Shown in pieces: positions 44,626 through 55,690 of a stretch of 64,000 nucleotides of DNA. Position numbers and translations under genes: made by a program. Within the stretch, counting starts at the first letter, position 1. Each line of letters starts with the position of its first letter. Source of the stretch: Undaria pinnatifida (Eukaryota; Sar; Phaeophyceae; Laminariales; Alariaceae); assembly GCA_012845835.1 (NCBI GenBank), contig JABAKD010000028.1:14598063-14662062 (forward strand), written 5' to 3'. Below the pieces are notes generated by a model. It saw only the letters and a program-made list of their open reading frames with translations, made no database searches and was not told the DNA's origin.

Positions 44626-44804
44626 TCGCCTACGTATCATTCCATTGTTGTTGAGTTGATGTCGATTGCCGATGTCGATTGTCGATGAATATCCCAACTC
44701 TCGAGAGAGGAGGGTTGAGAGTGCTTTTTTTTCAATGTTTTATAGTATTTTCATGTAGAAGTTTCAATAATACTGAGTCGAATTTGTGCTGGTGGCGTTC
44801 TTAT

Positions 44805-44935
44805 GAAATTTTAACAACGTCAGCTGTGCGTTCGACGAATTTAATTTAGGGTCGATACCCATTTTTTCAAGCTGCGTAATACACCGGTAATTCGCCGGTA
44901 ATACACCGGTCGCCCGTTTTTAGTAAGTTGTTCTT
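44805..44935 (+). repeat. Repeat R3, divergent fragment
   Basis: AACGTCAGCTGTGCGTTCGAC, GTCGATACCCATTTTTTCAAG, then CTGCGTAATACACCGG repeated with ATTCGCCGGTAATACACCGG. Confidence 0.6.
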
Positions 44936-45590
44936 GTTTGTCATAATATCCCATTACCATGGTGATGTGCCCGGGTAGCGCACCCACCAGATACCCGCGA
45001 ATACAGATACCCGCGAATACAGAGTCTGGGGTTGACTATCTACTACTGTCATTGTAACTTAGTTTCTTCGTGCGCCTCGTCTGCGATTGCTACGTGCTGT
45101 GATACGGCTACCCTTCCGTGGTTGCGACGTCTAACTGTGCCATCGTCGCAGCCCTACTGCCTTGGCACAGGACGAGCGCCATCACTGGTGGTGTAACCAA
45201 GTTTACTACCTGGTATATATATATATGAAAATGTCAAGTGAATTGAACACATCAAGATGGCGCGTTTTGACGAGCATTACTCGCGCGCTGCGATACTGGT
45301 GTTTAACTCTTAATATCATTTTTCGCTCTCTTTTTTTTTTCGTGAAGGACGGGGTTCTCTCCTTAACCCTGACCTTGACCGAAAAAAAACCGTCCGATGT
45401 TTCCTTCTTGTTTTTTTTTGCAAACCTAGGCCATGGGATGTATTGTTTTTTCTTCCTAGGTTGTCTAGCGCTTTCAGTATCGCTTTCAGTATATTAACAT
45501 ACATACCGCAATTCAACCACTCTGTGGTTGAGGTTCGGAGCTCCCTCAGAGCAAACTGGTGCGGATCTATCGTAGTGTAGTGTGTGCCAT
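44936..45590. other. Intergenic, no gene seen
   Basis: It contains a short duplicated AGATACCCGCGAATAC and AT- and T-rich runs. No ORF with recognisable domains or splice structure. Confidence 0.5.
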
Positions 45591-45591
45591 T

Positions 45592-45748
45592 GCTTGCTCC
45601 ATTGATTGGTGCATTGCTTGGTCCATTGATTGGTCCATTGATTGGTCCATTGATTGGTCCATTGATTGGCCCATTGATTGGTCCATTGATTGGTCCATTG
45701 ATTGGTCCATTGATTGGTCCATGGATTGGTTCATTGATTGGTCCATTG
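45592..45748. repeat. 12-bp minisatellite (ATTGATTGGTCC)n
   Basis: About 12 units. It produces WSID and LIGP pseudo-proteins in two frames. Confidence 0.95.
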
Positions 45749-45753
45749 CTTGA

Positions 45754-45837
45754 TGTTAAGGTATTAGTGGGGTATTAGTCCGTTTGACCACTTGCAAAAG
45801 GTTAACCGAAAGCTTACCCAAACCAAGCCTTATAACA
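45754..45837 (-). mobile_element. Solo TRIM LTR
   Basis: On the minus strand it reads TGTTATAAGGCTTGGTTTGG through CTTTTGCAAGTGGTCAAACG to ACCTTAACA, 84 bp with 5-bp inverted ends TGTTA/TAACA. No flanking target duplication is evident. Confidence 0.85.
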
Positions 45838-46475
45838 CGGGTCCTAGTCTATTTGAACCGAAGTTGCTGCTGTGGTATCACCCTAACACATACATACCCT
45901 AACTAACACATACGCAAACACCTGTTCGGCCGCTGCAGCCCTTGGACCCGTCCATGCTGGCGGATGCACACAGGAACCACACAATACCTAACATCGTATC
46001 GCCACACCGCGCGCGCCGCGCCGCATCATAAATAGAGTGTTCAAACCGCCGTGAAAATGTTTGCGAATAAGAGCCTGACTCCAACGGCCGAAAGGGAGCT
46101 TTCTTGACTGTCCCATACCAGGTAGGTACCAGTTATTGAGGTAGCGTTTCTTGGTCTTTTTTTCCTGAATGATACCCCTGCTGCTATTATACTTGCTATT
46201 ACACTAGACTACAGACGTATAATATCGCTTTTTGGCAACAAAAACCTATTTTGTCTCAATTTGGGGTCTTCTTAACCGAATATTATTGCTGGAAGAATGC
46301 CGTTTTCTTTTTGCAGTTCCTTTTTTTTTCGGTTCCTTCTACGTACCTATTTATAATAGGCGATGATGAATGATAGCGAAAGCAACTGAAGTTTTTCATG
46401 GGGTTATTACCCCAGGTCCTCAGCTTTTCTTCTCCAGATCGTTTTTTGGGTGGCATATACCTGGAAATCTAGAGG

Positions 46476-46690
46476 GTTTGAAGTGAGAAGGAAGTCGAAC
46501 ACTTTGACTTGATCTATCTAGAGGGTTTGAAGTGAGAAGTCGAACACTTTGACTTGATCTATCTAGAGGATTTCAAGTGAGAAGTCGAGCACTTTGACTT
46601 GATCTATCTAGAGGATTTGAAGTGAGAAGGAAGTCGAACACTTTGACTTGATCTATCTAGAGGGTTTGAAGTGAGAAGTCGAACACTTGC
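46476..46690. repeat. Minisatellite, unit 45-49 bp
   Basis: Five units of TCTAGAGGRTTTGAAGTGAG, AAGTCGAACACTTTGACTTG and ATCTA. Some units carry an extra AAGG. Confidence 0.93.
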
Positions 46691-47019
46691 AGAAAACTAA
46701 AATCGACACACGACGCAAAATACGTGGAAGTGTGGTGAGCTACGTTAAGCTTTCACTTTATTTTTCCCCATCCGCCGGAGGATTAAAAAACAACAAAAAA
46801 AAACTAGAACGGTGCAGCTGGAACGGTGCAGCTGGACGGACCTAACGTGACCTAGGGCAATCACCTATACTGCTGTAGTCACGTAATCACGTAGTCACGT
46901 ATTCACGGGGAAATGTCGTTCTTAGGGCTCTTAGGGTTCTTACCCCACGATCGTGGCAAGCACAATCAATTCTTGTTTCACAGCAAAAAGAAGGTGTTCG
47001 TACACATTTTCTTCGCCAG

Positions 47020-47185
47020 GCGGCGCGTTTCGTTTTGCGCGCCGCACTCGCGGTGCCGGCCGTGGCGCCGCCAGGCTCGGCCGACGGCGGGCGGCCCGGG
47101 AAGGGAGCACGCCCTCGGGGCCTCGCGCGTGGCCGGCGCGGCCCGTGGCCGGCGCGGCGCGCTCGCGAAGCCGAAAACATCGAGC
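47020..47185. other. Isolated GC-rich island
   Basis: About 165 bp is composed almost wholly of G and C (CGGCGGGCGGCCCGGGAAGG, GGCCGGCGCGGCCCGTGGCC) and contains a GGCCGGCGCGGC direct repeat, within AT-richer flanks. Frames are open on both strands because of composition. No domain is recognised. Confidence 0.6.
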
Positions 47186-47235
47186 CATTCTGCTTCCTCC
47201 CTAGTCGCGCAGGTCCTGGTACTGTCCAGGAAACC

Positions 47236-47280
47236 TAATACGGCGATACGACGATACGACGATACGACGATACGACGGAA
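47236..47280. repeat. 8-bp repeat (GATACGAC)5
   Basis: Five units. Confidence 0.9.
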
Positions 47281-47439
47281 CAATACTGATCCAGGCTGAG
47301 TTTGGGAAAGGCTGTGTAGCACCGACTTTAGTGCACATAGCGGCTCCCGTATTTCACATTTTTACCCGTAAACCTGAGGCTTTTTCTCTTTTATCTCTAG
47401 TTTCTTCTTTTTGGTGTCTGTCCCGGACTGTACGGGCTA

Positions 47440-48110
47440 GGGACAAGTATGCGTTTTATGTTTTATGCGGTGCGATGGGGTAACAGCTACCACCGCTCGT
47501 TTGGCAGTGACATATACCATGCCATACGTACCGTATAGGGAACATGTCCCGGGCTATTAATGGGTTCCTAACTTTGGAGAGGCTGCGTTCTTCACAAAAT
47601 TCAGCTATTACAACGCGCGGATTTCTTATATAGTCCTCGCGTAAATACCGGTATTTCCTTTATTCTGCATAAATACCGGTCTTTCTTTTCGTTTTCCTGT
47701 AACATGTTACTACCCTGATTGTTAATAACTTCCCTGCACCGTATTTAGTGGTACAGTATGTATGTATGTTCGAGTGCCTTTTCAACGATTACTACTCGTA
47801 TGATGTTATGATATTATGATAGTACTACTGTTTGTTATGCTGGCCATCCTCCGATGTACAGCGAGCGGTAAAGTAGTAGTGTCCATAGCGAAAGACTACT
47901 CGTACATACAAAAGAAAGAGCAGATTCTAGAAGTTGAAAATCACAACAAATTCGTACGACGTCGCAAAAGTTCGGCCACCCAAAACTGGTTTGACGCACA
48001 CATACGGTACCTAGCGAACAATTCGATAAAACAGCAATTCATTGTATTTTGCCGTGCGATGGGATAAGAGTTCCATTCGTTTGTCTAACGCTACAGGCAT
48101 TAACACAACT
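47440..48110. other. Intergenic stretch with a duplicated block, no supported gene
   Basis: GCGGTGCGATGGGGTAACAGC at 47468 and GCCGTGCGATGGGATAAGAG at 48052 are a diverged pair. An 83-codon frame (47816-48067) begins with a hydrophobic MIVLLFVMLAILRC run and ends inside the second block. I cannot tell it from chance. Confidence 0.3.
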
Positions 48111-48417
48111 AATAGCAGTGATGGCGTAATACGAGAAAGTACAATCGGAGCTTATCAATGCATAAATCACCCGCTTTCCCGCCATGTACGTACTGCCCCC
48201 AATCGTTGACGGGGCGCAAGCGTTGGACCTATCTCACGGTGTTAATCTCTTTAGATAGAGCTGGACTCCCGTTGACGGCGAAGTTACATTATTAGTCTAT
48301 ATTACATTATACTACATTATATTACATTATTACATAACATTACGTTACGTTACATTACATTAGATTATAGTAGGAGCTAGCTGCATACTGCTCCCTTCCT
48401 TCGGGGGAGAAATGAGC

Positions 48418-48493
48418 TGAAATGACAGCTCAAATGACAGCTCAAATGACAGCTCAAATGGCAGCTCAAATGACAGCTCAAATGACAGCTCAC
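48418..48493. repeat. 12-bp minisatellite (AAATGACAGCTC)6
   Basis: Six units. It yields ELSF and AQMT pseudo-peptides. Confidence 0.94.
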
Positions 48494-48723
48494 ACACCAG
48501 ATAGATGTACTTGTTGTGTCCAAGTGCAGTGCATAGATGGGCAAAGGGATCATCACGAAAAAAACACCAAAACCACCGGCTCGACAGTAAAACATTCCGC
48601 AAAGCACAGCAGTAGTGGCAATAGCAAAGCAACATCAAGGCAATAACAAGGCAGCAACAACAAGGCAGCAGAGAGAGGGCGTCTAGAGCCCACCGCCGCA
48701 GATGAGGAGTGTGGTGTGTCTCC

Positions 48724-48906
48724 GTTATTAGTAGCATAGATCTACGACGCACCTTGCCACCTTGTCAGCTTGGTTGGGAGCTTGGCAGCTTGGCAGCTTG
48801 GCAGCTTGCATGCACGTTATTAGTAGTATAGATCTACGACGCACCTTGCCACCTTGTCAGCTTGGTTGGGAGCTTGGCAGCTTGGCAGCTTGGCAGCTTG
48901 CATGCA
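48724..48906. repeat. Tandem duplication of about 91 bp
   Basis: TATTAGTAGYATAGATCTACG, CACCTTGCCACCTTGTCAGC and (TTGGCAGC)3 then TTGCATGCA, twice and almost identical, so recent. Confidence 0.95.
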
Positions 48907-50055
48907 GCCTATCATAGCGGGACGCTACTGAATGAAGTGGCCCTCTCACGTGGCACTCAATACTTTAAGACTCATTAATACATTAATACTCATTAATACT
49001 CATTAATACCTGGTACCAATCAATACTGGTAAGCGTTACCAGGAAAAAATAAGTTGGTTATTAGGTGTTACACTGAAGTTATCAGTAGTAGTAGGCATTT
49101 TATGAGCGGAGGCCATCTCGAAAGGCCATCGCTGTCTGGGACCGTGTAAATCAGAACACACAGCTTCCATTCACTCTTCTTAGTCTTGAATAGAGGAGTG
49201 TTTGCGACGCAATATATAGGCTGTTTGCGAACTATTATTGACACTATCAATAATAGTATCAATATTAGCAGTAGTATCAAGTTTGTTTGGCTAGGAGTTG
49301 TGGGTAGGAAAACAAAAAGTGTACCACTAGCAGTATAGTTTAATAGGATTGAAACCGTCGAACGCGACAGCCCAAGGCTAACTAACCCAGCCCACGAATA
49401 ATCAGCGAAAAAAACGTTCAAGAAAACACGTGTGGGTGTTGTTGTAGACTATAGTCTTGAACACACAGTGAACAATTTTTTATCTTGATGGTGCCGTGGA
49501 TTTTTTAGTTGTCTAAAGGTTTCAGGACCTTTTTTTATGTTGGAGTAAATGTTAGCGCGACCCTACTACGCTGCGTGGTGTTGTTAGACTTGTGAATGAA
49601 TGAAGTCGGACTCACGACTTATTAGTTAAGTCGCCAACAAGTTACTAGTCGGACTAATAGTCGTTTTACGGAGGCTGCCGACTGTCCGATTTATTGTGTT
49701 TCCATATTCGTAGTCGGAAGGACCGCTTAATGATGCTTGATGCTTAATGCTCTTAATAATAATGCGGAGTGCGTTTTTTTTCCTTTCTCGGTACAGGGCC
49801 TTAAATTGGCGGGAAAATACTCCGAAAATGTTGCTATCTATGTCTCCTCCCTTCCCGAAGATCCTTTGAAAATATACCTTTTTTTCGCCCCAATTTTTTC
49901 GTTATTTGTGGGTGGGTTGGCGCTGGGTTTCCGGCCATTCCTTGGTCTCATTATCATCGATAGTGTTTTTGTTTTATTTTTCCTGCCCAACGGAGGTTGG
50001 TCGGAAAAATCACGAGCACGCTATGCTATGCGACCTAAAGCTGTTGAAAACCCCT
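48907..50055. other. Intergenic, no gene seen
   Basis: It holds AT-rich short repeats (CATTAATACT, ATCAATAATAGTATCAATA) and an open frame at 49737-50144 that runs into the inverted R3 repeat. No recognisable product. Confidence 0.45.
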
Positions 50056-50625
50056 TTCGCCGCAACCCTCCCCCCCCACCCCCCCACCCCCTCGAACACT
50101 CCGCCCTCTCCTCAATGGCTGTACGACTTACAGGAGATACATGATAAACTGCTGCATTCCTTCCAAAACCGTCAGATTTATCCCCTTGAAGGATTTATAG
50201 TTTCCACCCACAGATTGCGTTGCCCCGCCCGTGCTCCCCCCCCGGTCCCTCCCCGCTCCCTCTTGTTTAAACCCAGGCTCCCACGCCCTTAAAAACCTCC
50301 GCCCTCCCCTCACCGGTTATTCGACTTACAGGATACACTTGATAAACTGATGAATTTCCTTCCACAGCTGTCAGATCTTATCCCCCTCCAAAACGGGTTT
50401 TATAGTTTCCGCGCACAGACTGACCAACGTCACCCTGTTGACCCTGATAGCTACACTGTGTGGTTGCAAGGGGAGTCGCCGACCTATATCCTTAATGAGG
50501 ACACACAACCCGTAATACGCGCGATCGAAGTATCACGCACCGCTTACAAAGATGAGTTTCGACAAAAATATTCGATCTCACAGCTGGAGTGTATTTTCAT
50601 TTTTATAATAATATGATACATCGGA
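50056..50625 (-). repeat. Repeat R3, long copy 4 (inverted)
   Basis: It is the reverse complement of the full R3 order: CTGACAGCTGTGGAAGGAAA, GGAGTCGCCGACCTATATCC, ATACGCGCGATCGAAGTATC and TCGATCTCACAGCTGGAGTG. C-runs replace the G-runs. Confidence 0.87.
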
Positions 50626-51489
50626 GGCCACGACGGAATTTTTTGCTCTGCGGGCACAAAAGGCACAATGGATGTGCCGCCCACCGTATGATACATACAT
50701 TTTTCGGGACCCAGGTATAACCTTTTAGTCTAAAAATAGAAAACACCCCAAAAAAAAGCGACAAGGAGCGGTTTTAACAAACCTTCTGAGAAGAGCGTGC
50801 AACGCAACAGCGAACAGTCAAAAACCCTCGTCATCACGCTGCCTGCGCGCATGTCCAGTGTCGTACGCCTCCCTCCGTTGCACTGCGGACACTGCGGACA
50901 CTGCGGACACGCTCCTAAGGACCTGTGATGGTATCCCCCTGGGAGTCTTACCCTAACCCTAACAAGGCGTACGATATGGGATGCGGCTGGATGTACAAAA
51001 GGGTTTCACATGCCTATGAAGGCATGTGCGCATAGCAAACCTGCAAAGGGTGGCCTGTGTCTGTAACAGCCGCTTAATCTTATTGTACATGGCTTCGTCG
51101 GAAGGACATCCACGCCCGCGGTAGAGGCCACCCCCTCGACAATCAGTCAATCGATCAATCAATCAATCAATCAATTGCCTTCTGAGGGTCCTTCCTCACT
51201 GTCACTATCTGTAACATGGGGAGGAGGTCTATGCAGCGCTTTAGAGTCTTACTACGGTAGCCCCCTCAACGTTTCTTCAAGGAAATCGCAGGTTTTGAAA
51301 CCAGCTCCCTGCCGTATTTCCTCGAAACGCAGTACCCCGACGTAATCGTTGGATGCAGTTTCAGCCCTTCGCAAACATCAAAAATAGGTATATGTGAAAA
51401 TATTTTTCCAACGCATCCTTCCTCGTGTCGTGCAGCTATGACCTGTTCGTTGAACAAAATCGTGGTTTTGCGGGGAGCTATCGTAGATA

Positions 51490-51577
51490 CTTACAGTAGA
51501 CATAGTAGGTACAGTAGGTACAGTAGGTACAGTAGGTGCAGTAGTACAGTAGGTGCAGTAGGTACAGCAGGTACAGT
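51490..51577. repeat. (GTACAGTAG)n tract next to MITE A copy 5
   Basis: About nine units of 9-12 bp. The same sequence class abuts MITE A copy 3 at 9962-10000. Confidence 0.9.
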
Positions 51578-51774
51578 TGGGGTCCCCCAGTAAGGCGGTG
51601 ATGTGCTATTAATAGAGCAACATTAAAATGACCGCCTAATTGGGGGAAGCCACAATATTCACTCGAGGTTGTGTGTGCCATTCCCTTTCAATAGTCGCGC
51701 CAAGCGATTTTGGCTGGCCGCCTTACATCGGGATACCGCCTTATATCGGCAGACCGCCTTTTTGGGGAACCCCT
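51578..51774. mobile_element. MITE family A, copy 5 (reference copy)
   Basis: The 197-bp element has inverted ends TGGGGTCCCCCAGTAAGGCG and CGCCTTTTTGGGGAACCCCT. The core has GGGGGAAGCCACAATATTCA, GTCGCGCCAAGCGATTTTGG and the palindromic CCTTATATCGGC. There is no coding capacity. The transposase partner is not in the window. Confidence 0.85.
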
Positions 51775-52164
51775 AGTGTACAGTGCCTCATTTTCGCCAA
51801 AAAGTGATTATAATTGTGATTATGGGGGGGAAAACAAATCAAGTGGTGATCCCCGATGAACAGTACCTACCAGGTACCATGCCTTATAATACCATGCCGC
51901 AGGTATACCACCAAAGCATGTTGAACATCACAATAATTCAATTGCGCCGACGGTTTTGGGTTGACCCTTTTTAGCACCGCACTCGCGAGATGGGGATGAA
52001 ACAGTTTCCATACTTGTCGGAGTTCTAAGCTACAGTAGGAGCCATGTCATTCAGCAAGAAAATTTTCCGACAACAACTTCTACACCTCTAACTTAGCACG
52101 CGTCCCCTGTCCCCCGATTCCTGGCGTTTGTGGTGGGGCCGACACCGTGATCGATTCATCCCAT

Positions 52165-52480
52165 ACTGGGGGTGCAACAGAATTTTTCAAGAATTTTCTA
52201 ACCTGCTAATATGAGGAGCTCAATACCTCAACATCATCCATAATCCATCATCAACATCATCAACATCATCACCAGAAACATGACTTCGAAGGCATTCTTG
52301 AGGAGCTAGAACTCAATATCTCAACATCATCCATCATCCATCATCAACATCAACACCCGAAACACGACTTCGAAGGCGTTCTTGAGGAGTAAGAGTTCAA
52401 TATCATCATCCATTATCCATCATCAACATCATCACCCGAAACATGACTTGGAAGGCTTTCGTTCGCGCTACCTGATCAAC
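52165..52480 (+). repeat. Interspersed repeat E, copy 4, with internal triplication
   Basis: GGGGGTGCAACAGAATTTTTC and AATATGAGGAGCTCAATA, then three cycles of (CATCATCCAT)n, CACCCGAAACAYGACTTCGA and AGGCGTTCTTGAGGAG, ending CTTTCGTTCGCGCTACCTGA. Confidence 0.8.
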
Positions 52481-52689
52481 GTTTCTATTCGCTATAATAC
52501 TATAATACTATAGTAGTACTAAAACTAACATGCACTATAATACTATAATACTACAGCAGTACTAAAACTAGCATGCTCGTAAACATTACCACATGATTAC
52601 AGTACCACGATACCACAATACCACAATACCTTAACAACCGGTATTTATTTCCTCGCTCGAGAAGCTCAACCATAGTCACAAACATGGTC

Positions 52690-52910
52690 ACAACCATGGT
52701 CAACTATTCTCAGAAAAAATCTCAGAAACATTCTCAGAAACATTCTCAGAAACATCCTCAGAAAAAAACTCACAAAATATCTCTGAAATATCCCCAGAAG
52801 CATTCTCAGAAATGTTCTCGGAAAAATTCTCAGAAATATTCTCAGAAACGTGATCAGAAACACTATGATCAAAAACGTTTTGATCACAAACAATATTATC
52901 AGAAATGATT
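52690..52910. repeat. 12-bp minisatellite (TCTCAGAAACAT)n
   Basis: About 16 units drifting into GATCAGAAAC at the end. It gives QKHS and NVSE pseudo-peptides. Confidence 0.93.
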
Positions 52911-53477
52911 AGCCCAAAAGGGAAACCACTGCCGGTCAGAACCATGATCAGAACCATGATCAGAACTAGTCCGAACTAGTCCGAAACAGTACGTACCAGA
53001 AACGCTTGGCCCAAAGCTTTAACCGCTATCATACCTGCCGCACTATAGAGGGATGACTCAAATACTAGTTTCCATCCAACCTTGAAAATCAAGTCGCCTT
53101 TGTTTTGGACGCCACATCCCTCTGAAGTCCAAAAGGAGGCAACACAGGCACATAACATAAACAGATGAAGCGAATGAGTGCACTGTTGGCGTCACCACTG
53201 GCCCGTCGCGCAGTGTCGGATCTTTTTCCTGTACCACTGGGGCAGACGTAGCCTGAAGCACGTGGGTTAGCGTGCTAGAAGACGAAGCAGGGCCCGCAGA
53301 CCCTGTGGGCGTCTTCTGGAGCGGGGCTCGGGCAGGTGGCGATATTATTTTTACCCGACGAGGCTCTTTTCTGTTAGTCCTCTTGGAGGCGGAGAGACTC
53401 ACTCGTGCCTCCCATTCCAGATATATGTCATCTTAGGTTCTGCCGGAAATAATCAAATAAGACAAGCTGTTTCTGGC

Positions 53478-54590
53478 CCGCTTTCAGTTACGAAAGTGAG
53501 CAACACCGGGGACATGCCCACTTCGTCGACCTGTAGGGATACTCTGAGTCTCACCCCTAGCAACTTCGCAAATGGCGGCGTGGCCCCTCGACCATCTGCC
53601 CGTGTGGTGTCAACACCCCGCCGCGAGTCCCACGGCCGCGGCCGACCCCGTCAACCGCCGCGACCTCTGCTCCTGCCGCCTCTCCGGTCCCCGCGGTACC
53701 GATCCCCTGCGACCGTGGCTGGGCGGAGCCTATTGGGACTCCTACATTACGATCTCTGTCCACTCCTGTCGACACGCCAACTGCACCGACAAGGTTTGAC
53801 GCCTTTGACCACGTTGGTGAACTGCACTTCGCTGATTCCATTGCGCGATTTTCGCATGCCGACTGGGAGCGAGAACACCAGATTGCAACGACGTGTAATG
53901 CCGAGGTGCGCTACACCACGATCGGCCGGCCGCCGGTCCAGACACCCAACCCCTTGTCGTGTTACCCTTCGCACAAGCGTTCCTTCCTTTCCGATACCCA
54001 TGAGCTGACAAAGCGACAACCACTCGTCCGTGACCCGCGGAGGCGTCATCTCGGTGATATACAAGATGCATTGGCTTGGACTCTCTGAACCTTTTTGGGA
54101 GCGGGAAATGGACCTCCAACACTCTCGAAACCACATCTTACGTTATTCGGCCGACACCCCGGGCGAACACCGCCAAACCAACCGCTTCACCGCCGAATGC
54201 GCATCGGTGCGGCACAGCGCGAGCTTTCTCCGAACAAGGCGAACATTTTTGGCGCCCAGCTACGCTCGCGTCACGCGCATAGAGTGGATTCGCCGCCTCC
54301 ACGATGACACAGTACTCCCCCAGGGAGCCCACGTTTGGTACAAGGACGACGATGGGTTTTGGTGGCTTGGGTAAATCAGCGCAAGTACGACTGAAGGCGG
54401 GGTATATCTGGTCCGATTCTCGATCGACTCGAGGCTGAATAAACGGCTTTTCCCTCCGGCGCGCTACACGACTTCGACGGGGACCGTACGAGGCTCTTGG
54501 TATCCTCAGGTCTACGTCGGCATGGCTTTCCCGTGGAGGATTGGAGGTAACGTAGATGACCCTCGAGACGCAATCGTGGCTAGTTGACTT
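53478..54590 (+). pseudogene. Frameshifted LTR-retrotransposon polyprotein C-terminus (Ty3/gypsy-like)
   Basis: Fragments in three frames read in order. About 53795: FDAFDHVGELHFADSIARF and HADWEREHQI, resembling the segment before an integrase zinc finger. 54030-54374: PFWEREMDLQHSRNHILRY, then RRMRIGAAQREL in another frame, then VLPQGAHVWYKDDDGFWWLG. 54375-54585: SASTTEGGVYLVRF and ARYTTSTGTVRGSWY. The last parts look like the C-terminal SH3/chromo-like module of a Pol protein. At least two frameshifts (one just after WWLG, where one base is missing) make it dead. RT and integrase cores are not visible. Family assignment is from recalled motifs and is moderate. Confidence 0.65.
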
Positions 54591-55421
54591 TCAAGCCGGT
54601 GCCGCTCCTCGAGAGTTTTACGTTTTTTGCCGGGTTATGATGTTGGGAGTTCTTGTCCTTGGTTTGTTTGCGGGAATTCGAGCTATTCGTCTGGATATGT
54701 GGGGCGGTTCTTGCCTTTTTCTTCAGCCCTGCCAACCTCCCTGCTCACTGCCGGGCCAGGGTCCGGGTAATCACGCCGCCATCTGAGGCGCAGGACTGTC
54801 GGCTTTTCGTGTTTGTTCAATTTCGCCCTGCCGACGCCCCCTCAGCGCAAAGCCTGGGAGGCGACCAGGGTACCCTGTTCGCGCATAACGAGGTACAGGG
54901 CTATGTACGGGACTGGTGTTATCTTGTACTTTTTTTGTGTTGTGTTTGTTCTACTTGTTTCGGCTAACCACTTCTCCCCCTCGCGGGGCTGTAGGTGGTG
55001 TCACTTTCCATTCCGGGTATTTATCGTTTCCTCATCTAACCCCCGCTATGCCAATGGTCCGCGGGAGGTTTTTGGCATGACTTCTCCCTTGCATTAGCGC
55101 CTGTGTTCCCCTTCCTTTCGACAAAGGTTTGCCTTGTCATAGTGCCTTTTCTGTGGTTTGTTCGTAGTACAGTCTTTTCTCCCCCCCCCCCCCCTCGCCA
55201 CACCGGCGGTCCGCGACAGGTTTTTGATGGGTGGTTTTCCTTGTTGTAGGGTCTGCGTTTCCTTCAGTTGCTTTTCTTCGCGTTTTCCTGGCTCCATAGC
55301 CAGGCCGTTAGAGGTGTTGGAGTGGGTTTTGTGGAGCCGCATATTCGACTCATGGTCCTGTTCGTATGACCGGAGTTTTCCCGAATCTCCCATATATTTC
55401 TGCATATGCGGGGTGGGCTAG

Positions 55422-55690
55422 TGTTAAGGTACGGCCTTGAAAGGCCTGCAATTATCTGATTTGATAGGTAAGTGGGCGTTTTCGTATGATAGGTTGGCGT
55501 TTTATATTCGGGATATCGTCAGGAAATGAAACCGAGGCATGGGCCTCGGTTCTCGGTTGCTATCCGGGGCTCTGCGGAAATAATAAAGCTGCTTCTCTAC
55601 TACGATGCGGCTAAGAAAGTGAGTACTCACTGAGGACCTGCTCAATAGGCAGACCTGCGGAGGACAGACACTCTGTGTCCCCAGCCAATG
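55422..55690 (+). mobile_element. LTR-B (3' LTR of the decayed retrotransposon)
   Basis: A purine-rich GCGGGGTGGGCTAG precedes TGTTAAGGTACGGCCTTGAA. The repeat runs through TTTCGTATGATAGGTTGGCG, a GGAAATAATAAAGC polyadenylation-like site and GAGGACCTGCTCAATAGGCAG. The same blocks in order occur inverted at 60236-60877. The 3' border is not defined. Confidence 0.72.

Noticed and set aside
43120-43980. Possible CRISPR-like array
   Set aside because: Units drift along their whole length and there are no constant repeats with unique spacers. The context is a eukaryotic intron.
1553-44625. Identity as HYDIN or CFAP47
   Set aside because: Those also have ASH repeats. However, the linker blocks (PPW...GHTF, VEMETWANQGEP, D-x-R...SLW...N-x-x-L, NIMQEALHGE) in this order fit CFAP65.
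50350-50616. 88-aa ORF in the inverted R3 copy as a repeat-encoded protein
   Set aside because: Parts of the frame stay open in two copies only because those copies are young. Other copies are broken and another frame is equally open.
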